A stretch of DNA of 53,819 bases from Entophlyctis helioformis (taxonomy: Eukaryota > Chytridiomycota > Chytridiomycetes > Chytridiales > Chytriomycetaceae). Of the stretch, positions 30,924-41,366 are shown in pieces. Location of the stretch: assembly GCA_025526915.1 (NCBI GenBank), contig JAHLKH010000184.1, positions 1-53,819 on the forward strand, given 5' to 3'. The translations under genes were made by a program, and so were the position numbers. The notes beneath the pieces were generated by a model. The model ran no database searches. It was not told the origin of the DNA and saw only the letters and a program-made list of their open reading frames with translations. Within the stretch, counting starts at the first letter, position 1. The number at the start of each line of letters is the position of its first letter.

Positions 30924-33900
30924 ATGGACCTGTCGCGGCCCCACCTGTCGCCCCTGTGGGACTACCAGCACAACAACTACCAGCGGGCCGACGTGCGGTA
31001 CCGACGCATCACTGCTGCCGCCGATGCCGCCGGCAAGGCGGCCCAGACCGCCGCGTCAGCCTCGGCCACAACGACCGCCGTCGCGTCCATATCGTCGTCA
31101 ACCAGTGCCAGGACAGCAGCCGTGACAACCAGCACGGGCCGGTCCGGCGTGCCCGCTGGGCTTGCGACCACCACTACCACTACCACAACCGCATCCGCCG
31201 CATCCACCGTGGCTCCTGGCATCGAGAGCCGCATTGCACCTATCCGCTCGTCGTTTGATGTCCATGTGTCGGGTGCGTTTGGCCATGATGGCGCGTATAT
31301 GAATCTCGCCGACCGTGCGGGCAATGGCCTGGGCGACGGCGGCAGTCGCAGCAACATCAACAGCAACAGCACGGGCAGTACGAGCGCTAGCAGCAGCAGC
31401 AGCAGTAGTCCTTGTGGTCCCGACAACGACAACGACAATGACGGCGATGGCGGCGACGATGACGATGATCGCGATGATGACGAGGACGGCCGCGGTGCGT
31501 CTGGTGATCAAGACGACAAGTCGTCCAGCAGATCTCAAGCCGGTCGGCGGGACGGTGCAGCCGACACGGCCAAGACGGCCAAAGCGACACCCACTGGCGC
31601 TGGGCCTACCGCAGCCGCCGCCGTCGGTGGAGGAGGGGGAGGAGCGAGCAGCGGCGCAGCAACCAAGACAACCAAAGCGCGACGGCTCAAAAAGGCGATG
31701 CCGCTCCTGGTGAACCTCACCAACTGTAAATACGACATCGTGCGCGAGTGTGTGGTCAACCATGGATGCAAGGTCGTTGACGATCCGACTGCGTGGTCGC
31801 TGTTCTGGATCGACACGGGCGTCTCTCTTGAGCGTGTTCTTGAAATGTGGGTTGTGTTGTGGGGACGTGTTCATGCTCATGGTGGCTGTGGCGCATGCAC
31901 TGACACTGACATCCGGCATGCCGTGCTTGCCGTGCTCGCTGTGATGCAGGAAGGCGCATCAGCGTATCAACCATTTCCCTGGCATGCACGAGATATGCCG
32001 CAAGGACCATCTTGCCCGCAACCTCGGCCGCCTGTCGCGGCTGTTCCCCAAAGACTACAACTTTTTCCCCAAGACGTGGATGCTGCCGTCCGAGTGGAGC
32101 GAGTTCAAAATGTCCTTTAAGCCGTCGCGCAAAGGCGGCGGCGGCGGCAGTGGCAGTGGCAGCAGCAGCGGACAGAGCTTCATTGCCAAACCAGACCACG
32201 GCTGCCAGGGCAAAGGCATTTTCCTGTTCAAAGACCCCGACCAGGTGCATGATCTCCGCAACTCGAACATGATCATCCAGACGTACCTTGCATCCCCCTG
32301 CCTCATCGACGGCTTCAAATTCGATCTCCGCGTCTACGTCCTCGTCACGTCTGTCGACCCCCTGCGTGTGTTCATCTACCGCGACGGCCTCGCGCGCTTC
32401 GCGACCGAAAAGTACCACCCGCCGTCGGACAAGAACATGGGTAACGTGTGCATGCACCTGACCAACTACGCCATCAACAAACACTCGGACAAGTTTGTGC
32501 GCGACGACGACGAGCGCGGGTCCAAGCGCACCATCTCGTCTGTGCTCAAACAGCTCGTCGAGTTGGGCCGCATCCCCTCGGCTGAAGACACCTGGCGCCG
32601 TATATCCGACGTGGTCGTCAAGACGATCGTGACCGTGCAGCCGCAGATCAGTCGCGGCCTCAAGTCGTGGTTTCCGTCCGCCACTGCGCTGCAGGGTCTC
32701 GCCCATCGCAATCGCAGTCGCAGTCTGCTGGTGACCAACAGCAGCAGCAGCAGCCGTTTACACCGCTGAATGTGCCGCTGTCTGCACAGCCAGGATCCAC
32801 GGCCGAGTCTCCCCCACAGCCGCAACCGCAACCGCACACCCGATCCCCAACATCGCCATCGACGGCATGGGCAGCCTGTGTTTCGAGATCCTGGGGTTCG
32901 ACATCTTCCTCGACGCCAAGATGAAGCCGTGGGTCCTCGAAGTCAACCACTCGCCGTCGTTCACGTGCGACTCGCCGCTCGACCGCGAGATCAAGGCCGG
33001 CGTCATCTCCGATGCCCTCCGCCTGCTCAACCTGAGCGCCGGCCTCGTCAAGCGGCTGCAGCGCCAGGAAAAAGCCATGAGCCTCACGCGGCTGTGGCGG
33101 CCTGGTGGCGATCAGGGTGGTGCTGTTGCTGGCGAGAAAGCTGCGCTGGTGGTGGCGGTGGGAAGAACAGCAGTGGTTTGGCTGCTGCTGCTTCTGATGG
33201 GCCGGGCACGGCTTCGAGTGGCGTCGTGGGCGGTGGCGGGCCGGCCGCAACGAGCGGCTCTGCGTTTGGATCTGCATCGGGGTCTGGATCTGGATCTGGC
33301 AGCCATGCTGGCAATGGACAGACGCGCCGGCCTGGATTTGCCAACACGTATGGCGTGGCTCCATCGGCACCTTCTGGACCAGCCAATGGGACCAGCAACG
33401 GCATGTACGGCGGGCTGGGCCGCGTGAGTGTGCCGCGGCGATCGGTTGGGCAAGACAAGCCGCCTGCCCTTCCCGGCCGAGTATCGCGCGGAGGCTCCTC
33501 TGTCGAGCCGGCTGGACCAGCCAAGTTGCTGGCGCCACCGCTGACCACGTCAGCCGTCTGCGCCAGCAGTACAACAGCGGCTCTGCGTCCGACTCGTCCG
33601 ACTCTGACCCGTCAGACAGCGGCCGCGACCACACGCCCGCTGATGCACAACAACCCCGCCTCGGCACATCCACCAGCCCGCGTCGCAGATCCAAGCGGCG
33701 GTCATCCATCGCAGCCGCTGCGCTGCGCAAACCGAAAATCACGCATGCGTCGCAGATCCCAAAGGTGCACCAGGTGCCGCAAGTGCCTGTGCCGCGATCT
33801 GTCTCGTGCGATCGGCGGCCCCGCCGTGCACGGTCCGTCTCGTCCGACTCTGACTGTTCGTGCAGCTCGTGCTCGGGCGAATCGTGCTCGGATCAGTCGT

Positions 33901-36304
33901 GCTGGCGGTCGTCCAGCCGCTCGTCACGGACCTCACGGTGCTCGTCACAGTCACACGACTCGTCGTCGTCGTCATCATCGTCATCCGCTGACCGTATCAG
34001 CCGCATTGCGGCCAAGCTGCGCGCCATGTCTGCTGGCCGACTGCCATCAGACGCGACGGCCGCATCATCGGAGAGTTTGGCGGCGGCGGCAGCAGCAGCA
34101 TCGAGTCTGACGGCGATGCTGGCCGTGGCCGCCGCCATGCCGTGTCTGGACGGTACCGCTCTGCATCAGCAGCGGCTGGCGACGGCGCCAACGGCCACAC
34201 ACGAGGGCGCCATCGCCATCGCCATCGCCATCACTGCGCCAAATGCAGGCAGCGACGCCGCGACAAGAAGACGGCCAAGAACGGCGACGAGTCGAGCGAC
34301 GTGGACAATGGCCAGGACGAGTACATTTTTGCAATCGACAAGAGCGGGCTGGGCACTTTGCCGTCCACCGGCCGGCCAGGCGGCAAACAGGCTGCTGATG
34401 GCAGCGGGTCGAGTGAAGACACGGCAACCGTCTCGTCCAGCCAGAAACGTGCCGAGGCGCAGCAGCGTGCACTCGATGCGTACCATGAACGCTATCATCC
34501 CGGCCTGCTGGCCAAGCTGTCTGACTTTGAAGACACCAACATGGGCAGCTACCAGCGCATTTTCCCGCCTCCCGAGCCGTCGACACAGCAACCTGCATCA
34601 GGGGCAGCGCGCTCGACCACAAACACTGCACATACCCACACGTCCAAGCTCGGCTACTACCTCAACCTCATCTGCGAGACAGCCAACTGGTCGTCCGAAA
34701 CCAACTCGACCAAAGCGCGTCGCGAGTTCCTTGCCAAGAAGCGCGAAAAAGAGGCAGAAAAGCAGCGCAAGTTTGACGACTGGAAGCTGCGGCGACAGCG
34801 GTCCAACCCGCACGTGCACGCCAAAATCTCCACCACCATCGACAAGTCCGTGCTGGCCATGTCGCGCCGCGCCATCTCCATGAGCGATGTCCACGTGCGC
34901 CGGCGCTACGAGCTCGTCTACCGCGTGCGCGGCTTCAGCAAATCGCCGTACGGCCTCCATGGCGGCGGTGGCGCTGGCGCTGGAGGTGACGCTGGGCATA
35001 TAGGCACGTTCGAGGCGGCCATGGCACCTCTGGCGCACCCGCTGCTGCCGCCGCCGCCCGTGTCTGTTCCGCCGGGGTTCTGGACAACCGCGCAGGGCGG
35101 CGCGCATCAGCAGCTCCAGCTCCAGCTTGCGTTGCACCAGCAGCAGGTGCTCATGGCGCAGCAGATGCAAAACAATGGCAGTGGGAGTGGTGGGAGTGGC
35201 AGTGGGGGTGGCCGTAGCAAGCAGCTCATGCCGATCAAGGTCAAGAACCTGAATGACAGCTTCAAGGGCGGCTGGGAGCCGCATGCGTCGAGCGCGGGCG
35301 GTGCGAGTGGAGGGAGCGGCGGTGGCTTGGCGAGCACGGCCAACAGCATGTTTGCGACGCTCGTCGGCGCCAACGGCACGGGATCTGGCAGTGGCGGTGG
35401 CAGTGGCGGTGTTGGCGGTGGATCTGGAAACGGCGATGTCGGCGTCGGCGTGAGTTTCCTGGGCACGTCGCCGTTCTCGGGGCGTGGCATGACGGGCAGC
35501 AAAGGCGTGCCGGCGGCCCTGATGCGCATGGCGGCAACCACCAACGCGGCCAGCGGCGGCGACCGTGGCGGCGATCGCGGATCCAATGCGTCGTCTGGCG
35601 GGCTGCGGATACCGGCCGGGCCGCCTGGGCCGCTGGGGTCGCTGCTTCTGGCCACCATGTCCAACAACGGCACTGGTTCTGGCACCGGCAGTTCAAGCAA
35701 TCTGTACAGCGGACGCAGCAGTCTGACGACCGTCGGCGGCAGCGGCAACGGCGCGTCGGGGAAACTGGGCAGCAGCGGCAGCAGCTCCAAGGCGGGCGAC
35801 GGATCGAGTGCGCGATTGTCGTCAAGCACGTATGCATCGTCGGGATCGTCTGCGGCTTCGTGGTCCGCTGCACTGCCCAGCGATCTGATGAGTGCCACTG
35901 TACGTCGGACGCCGCGGGCCCGCATGCAGACGTCTGCCACGGACTCGATCATGGCGTCGTCCTCGTCGCCATCGGCACGGATGATGCAGTACGATCGGCC
36001 AGCGGCTGCAGGCCGGCCATCCCAGTCGCAATCGCAGTCGCAGTCTCAGGGTGCAGCACCAATCGGCGGCAAGCAGGCGTCACGGGTGCGGCCCGCCTCG
36101 ACTGGCAGCGGCGGCATGCGGCATGCGTACCGCACAGGCAAGAGTGACGCGGCTGTGACGTCGGCGTTTCCAATCAACATATCGCCTGGCCACGGTCATG
36201 GGCGGACGGCAGGCCATGCCGCGGGGGCAGGCCATCTGCCGGCCAGCAAGCAGATGTTCTGGCGTGTGCCTGATCTGGATCGGGGCGAGCGGGTTGACAA
36301 ATAA
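30924..36304 (+). CDS. tubulin polyglutamylase, TTLL6/TTLL13 type, with very long low-complexity tail
   Basis: Exon 1 30924-31846, intron 31847-31949, then 31950-36304. The splice creates [20 protein letters not shown], diagnostic of TTLL4/5/6/13 glutamylases. The ATP-grasp core follows: [63 protein letters not shown] and LEVNHSPSF. These enzymes add glutamate chains to tubulin of cilia and flagella, fitting a zoosporic fungus. The N-terminus carries Thr/Ser and Asp-rich tracts. After the core come about 1000 residues of Gly/Ser-rich and basic sequence, including [11 protein letters not shown], the segment TTLL6-like enzymes keep after the catalytic domain. Frame continuity needs -1 corrections near 32695, 32845, 33150, 33535 and 34140. 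The stop TAA is embedded in AATAAA (36300-36305). Confidence 0.85.
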
Positions 36305-36476
36305 AGCCTGCCGTGTGTCCGTGTCTTGCCGACTCTGAATGGCCGCCTCTGCATCGCCGTTGGGCGGCAGCACTGCCAGACACGCCGCAGCCAAGCCACG
36401 CCTTTGACGGGTCGTGCGGTTCAACCCAGAATCTCCGCGTTTTTTCGGCTGCTTGGTTGCCCACAAGCCGCCAACA

Positions 36477-38073
36477 ATGACAGCGACAAGAACGACGACG
36501 ACGACAGCCGGGCCGGGCAGCGTGCAGGCGCAGGTGCCTGGCCGTAGACACAGCCGCAGAGGCAGCCGCAGCTACAGCCGCCGCGCGTGGTCGCTGCCGC
36601 TCGTGCTGGCCGCGCTGCTGGTGCTGCTGGCTGCCGGCCCCGGCCTCGTCGCTGGTGCACCAGGCGACTCGACGGCCGCCCAGAGCCCAACGGCCGCACC
36701 GGCGCCGTCGCCCACATCTGCTGCTCCCCCGGCCCCGCCCACAGCGTCGCCGTCGCCGCCGTCGCCGCCTTCCCCGTCGCCGCAGCCGCCGCCCCGCTCG
36801 CCCGATCCTCCCGCCCCGTCGCCGTCGCCGCCCGCCCCGTCGCCGCCCCCGCGCCCGTCTGCCGAGCCGTCCGCCGAGCCGTCCCGCGGTCCCGCCCCGT
36901 CGCCCACACAGCCCGCACCGCCCGCACAGCCCACGGACCGCGCGCCCGCCCCGTCTGCCAGCGTGTCGGGCTCGCCGGCGGCCTCGGCTGCCGCAAGCCC
37001 CTCGCCCTCCGATGCCGCAGTGAGTGGCCCGCCCTCGGCTGCGTGCTTGCTGGCACCACGATCCTGCGCTGACCCCCCGCCCCCTCGTGCGTCCGTTGAC
37101 TGGGCAACGCATCGTCCATCATCAACAGGCCGGCCAGCAGCAGGACGCTGGCAGTGGCGGCATCAGCCCACAGGCGCGCGTCGCCATCATCGTCGTGGTC
37201 GTCATGGTCGCGCTCGCTGCTCTGGCCATCTACGTCTTCCGCAAGTTCACGCTGCGTCCCTCGAACAAGTTTGCCGAGCGTCTGCGGTCCATCCGCCGCG
37301 CTACCATCTCGCGCGACCGCCGCGATCACGAACCCGCGTCTGATGCTGCCGGCAACCACGAGCTCGAGTCCAACCCCTTCCGATCGGCCCGGAACCGTGC
37401 TGCCACTGCATCCACTGCAGCTACGGCGGCTGTCACTGCTGATCTGCACAATAGCGTTCCTGCTGCCAATGGCATGCAAGAGGCTAGCGGCACCTTGAAC
37501 AGCAACGCCAGCAGTCATACGGCCAAACCCGTGCCGACCGGTTCAAACGGCGTGTATGTGCTCGTGCCATCCGCCGAGGTTGGCAGCGGCTCGGTGACCG
37601 GATCTGCTGTCGCCTCGTACACTGGCGCGCCGCTCGCGCCACCTGGTGCACCTATTGGCCTCGTGTCTGTCGCTGGACCTCCGGTTGCCATGGCATCGGG
37701 AGTGCCTGGCCAGAGTGCCGGACAGGACGACTGGCAGTCGTATCACTACCAGCACCCGCAGTATGTGCCGTACAACGAGGTGGTCCGACTGTCGCACTAC
37801 GACTACCAGACCGATGCCGGCGGCTCTGCCGTTGGATACCAGTACGGAGCACAGCCCGTATTGCCCCAGACGCAGCTTTTGCAACAGCAGGTTCAGCCCA
37901 TGCACTTGGACGCGAATGGACACATGTACGCTGTGCCATTGGGTGCACCTATCCCGTACGGATACGAGGCCGTCTACTCGGATCCGCGCGATTCCGCTGG
38001 CCGTCACCCGCCGCTCGCCAGAACAGGCTCGTACCAATCCCTCACCAGCATGAACAACGGCCACCGCTATTAA
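36477..38073 (+). CDS. single-pass surface protein with Pro/Ser-rich ectodomain (sensor-like)
   Basis: Exons 36477-37019 and 37129-38073 give 495 residues. A basic N-terminus (RRHSRRGSRSYSRR) is followed by a hydrophobic signal segment (LPLVLAALLVLLAAG), and a 130-residue Pro/Ser/Ala ectodomain (SPSPPSPPSPSPQPPP style) likely to be O-glycosylated. One membrane span (RVAIIVVVVMVALAALAIYV) is followed by basic FRKFTLRPSNK, and a long Tyr/Gln/Gly-rich cytoplasmic tail (YHYQHPQYVPYNEVV, GYQYGAQPVLPQTQ). The layout resembles fungal wall-stress sensors and mucin-like receptors, but no WSC or other named domain is seen. The frame is intact. It starts 172 nt after the TTLL stop. Confidence 0.68.
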
Positions 38074-38207
38074 CTATTAAAAGCGTCTCTTTCGTATTCA
38101 AGAGCCTCAAGGGCTACTACATATCGGATGGATAGAACGGACAGGATTCTGGAACAATGTCATGGGGTGGGGGAGATGGTGGCCAGAGAGACACTCTTTT
38201 GGCAAGA

Positions 38208-40275
38208 TCAGGAGGTCATCCTAAGCTTCTTCTTGGACGAGTTGCTGTTGGTTGCTGAATGAGCCTTCGAGCCGCGAAGGTTCTTGAGACCAGTCATGGC
38301 TTTCCAGATGCCGAAGCCTGCAGCCAAAGAGTTTGTTATCTTGTCTCCATACCACCACATCTGCCCAATCACCATGTGACTTACAGCCAATGACGGTGAA
38401 GCTGGCACCGCCGCCAATCAGGTTCTGGCTCTTGCGCCAGCCAAGCGACGGCGGTGGTCTGACAATGGATTCCGCCATGATCACAAGAAACATGCAGATG
38501 ATGTTGTCGTCACGTACACCAGCACCCACAGCAACAGCTTGATTGCGACGCCCTTTGTGGAAACTGCAAAGTTCTTTGCTCCGCGCACCGTTTTGGCCAC
38601 ACTCCGCTTGGAAACACCACTCTCTGTACCGCTGGCGCTCTCGGTGTTGCTCGCAGGCATCTCCGCTGTCGACGCGCTTCCATTCACCACAGCGGACGAC
38701 GAGCTGCCAGATGAGTGCTTGCCGGCTTTGGCAAACTGGTTAAACTTGAGAAACAGGACGCTGACTGCGTATGCGCACGTGATGAAGGAAATGCCGATGG
38801 CCATGAATGTGAACGCTGGGACTGTTTTGCCGTACCACTGGAGACCGTGATTGCATGAGATGGCAGTACGATCAGCATGCGGATGCGGCATTCATACCTG
38901 TGCAAACACGTTCTTCTCGAGCGGTGAGATGAACATGGAGTACATGAACCAGCCTGGGGGGATCGTTGCAGCTGTCAGATTAGGTGTTTGTGGTTGAGTG
39001 CCCAGCGGCTGGCAAGGCACTTACGCGGCGTGTACATGCCAAAGTACATGATGTTCATGACCACAAAGACAGCCATTGGAAACCATTCGGGCAACATCTG
39101 CAAAAGCATGAGCGCAAATGTGAGATGATGTATTGGAGGCTGGGCAAAGGCGGCCTGCCTCACCTTGCTCTTGGCGAAAATCTCGAGAATGTCGTGCGTG
39201 CATCGCACTTCGAGCACATACACTGCCACGCAGTAACTCCATACTCGAACCTGGTCCCCGTGTATGGTTGTGTGATAAGGTGTCATGGAAAGCGAAACCA
39301 GTCAACGGCGCGACGCGGTCAGAGAATGACATCAGCAGGACAATGGCAGGACAACTCGATCCAAAGTTGCCAGATTCCATTATTCAGCGCAATGGAACGC
39401 TCCAGCTAGAAGAGGAGAAGTGGAAATCCAGGGCAGGCAAATGCCGGCGTGCGGCAAGTGAAGGCGAGTCTCACCATCATGATACCGACGTGGTTGGTCA
39501 AGTAGATGGACACGGCAACAAGGATTTGATACAGCCACATGGAAGAGAAAGCACAACAAAGTTGAGCTGCGCAGCGTACAGATCCAGAGATACTGTGTTA
39601 GCTTGTCTGGCAAACGACGCGATGGCATCCTTGTCCTCCACTCGGCGTGCCACGGAGCAGATGACCACATCAAGGCGACTGGACGTACCATAAACAGCGT
39701 GCGGGTCTTGAGGTAGGCTTTAGTCGCATCGTAGAGGCCGTATGTGGCCAATGGAATGCAGACGGACAGAGACAGAGCACCAAAGATCTCTTCTCCGCTC
39801 TCGAACTTGGGCGGGTCGAACGGAATCGTGTACATCTCGGTGTCGCGATTGCCTGAGTTGTGGTATCGCAATACAAAAGCTATTCTGGCTATTGAAGGTT
39901 TGGTTTGTGACAATGGACGATGATGTCATTGGGACAGTTTGGATTCGAATGCAGCAGCACAATGAGACCGCCGTCAGCTGCGATGAGTGTGAGCCGCACT
40001 GATGTGATCTCAACAGAGTAGAATGTGGAGCGTCTGGCGTTGATCATGGTCGTGCCAATGTTGAACAGCAGGTACAGCGATCCGGTGATACCGATGCCCA
40101 GTGTGTATGCTGGCGACCATGCGCCGGTCTGGACGCACAATACAACGGCGGCATGACTTGTGTTGGTGACTCGCTGGCCAAGAGCGTGTTTGGCCACGCC
40201 ATCACTTTCCGTCGCGTCCAGATGCGGAGACTCGCCAACAGAGAACACACAGCCGTCCAGAAGGCAGACAGGCAT
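38208..40275 (-). CDS. polytopic membrane protein, about seven spans, unknown family
   Basis: Minus strand, start ATG 40275 (MPVCLLDGCVFSVGE), stop 38208. Well-supported exons: 39164-39250, 39025-39097, 38898-38953, 38385-38837 and 38208-38317. Earlier exons lie about 40275-39990, 39904-39693 and 39560-39478. Spans include TLGIGITGSLYLLFNIG, FGALSLSVCIPLATYGLY, WLYQILVAVSIYLTNHVG, WFPMAVFVVMNIMYFGMY, AFTFMAIGISFITCAYAVSV, and KLLLWVLVYV joined to DDNIICMFLVIMAESIV after one missing base near 38510. A Ser-rich loop and a Lys-rich C-terminus (SKKKLRMTS) face one side. The number of spans would suit a receptor, but I cannot name a family. The ATG is only 11 nt from the ankyrin ATG on the other strand. 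Confidence 0.6.
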
Positions 40276-40286
40276 GGATAGAGTCG

Positions 40287-40980
40287 ATGTATGCTGCTGC
40301 ACTCGCTGACCTCTTTTCATCCAGACAGCTCTTGGCAGCGTCCACAGTCACAGCCGCAGGTTTGGTGTCTTGGCTGGTCGGACAGAGTGCCGGCACCAAC
40401 GGCACTGCTTATGTCGACATGATGCTCGTCAGCAGCCGATCCATGCACGGCCGACTCAAGGCCAGGTTCAACGGCATCAAGGAAGGCGACGCAGAGTCCC
40501 ACAAGTGCAGGAGCAGGACAGACAGATACTCTGTGCATGCATATGTGCCCAATGGCAGGCGCTGGATGCCATTGCCATGCGCAACACGTGGCTGGATCTC
40601 GTCGACATGCAGTTCCCTGTTGCAGTCGGCTGGCAGGCGATCAGGTTTGGCCATGCCGCTCTCCTGCGCCACCTTGTCCAAGAGCACTCGGTCGATCTTG
40701 TTCTGTACGCCAACCACGGGCTGGAGTCGGCCATGGACTGCGCTGCTCGCCGTGGTCATCTTGGTGTCGTACAGACGCTGCACGATGCAGGAAGCATTCG
40801 CTGCACATGCTGCGCGATGGATGGTGCTGCAGAGAGTGGGCGTCTGGATGTGCACAAGTGGCTGCATACCAACGGCGCTGTGGGATGCACACTTCGCGCA
40901 CTGGCGCATGCGACCCACAACAGCACCGCGCAGTTGTAGAGTGGATCCAGTCGACTGCGGATCTTGCTGTGCGGCAATGA
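40287..40980 (+). CDS. short, diverged ankyrin-family paralogue (probably decaying)
   Basis: Related to the two ankyrin genes but much more diverged. SSRSMHGRLKARFNGI corresponds to LLAHSRSMYHRLRKRF. MRNTWLDLVDMQFPVAVGWQ corresponds to the MRHGWYDLVDF block. Three or four ankyrin units then follow (SAMDCAARRGHLGVVQTLHD, GRLDVHKWLHTNGAVGCT, HRAVVEWIQSTADLAVRQ, stop near 40978). The coding sense drops one frame near 40510 and again near 40920. Only about half the length of its relatives. The start ATG at 40287 is practically back-to-back with the divergent membrane-protein gene, leaving no room for separate promoters, so either the start or the gene's activity is doubtful. Confidence 0.55.
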
Positions 40981-41366
40981 AGCACGCTGGCGCCACTTGG
41001 GCCGTGTCTGATGAATGTGTTGCCCTTGCAGCCGCCTGTCTGGCCTTCAGGCTCACTGCATTGCCAACAGCCTGCACCTACGGCCGTGACTGCAACCACT
41101 GCAGTCTGCCCTGTCGCAGCCGTGCCTGTGCCAGACCGACTTGGACAGCCTCTTTGCACACGCGCATCTGTGCACCACCTGCATGCGTGCGTCGAGCAAG
41201 ACGAGTGGCCATTCGAGCCATGGCCGTGTGCTCTGCAGCTCCTTGCAGCTGGCATGCGCCGGTTTGCCGGTATTCCCTCGCCCTATTGCCCACCCCTCAG
41301 TCCAACCTCGTCGTGCACACTGCCTCGCTTTTAGTCTTTTTGTCCGCACTTGCCCGCGTCTTCCGC
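40981..41366. other. intergenic, no gene seen
   Basis: About 385 nt between the ankyrin paralogue and the NYN gene. Open frames here are Cys/Arg/Ala-rich with no family features. A pyrimidine-rich stretch lies directly before the NYN ATG. Confidence 0.4.
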
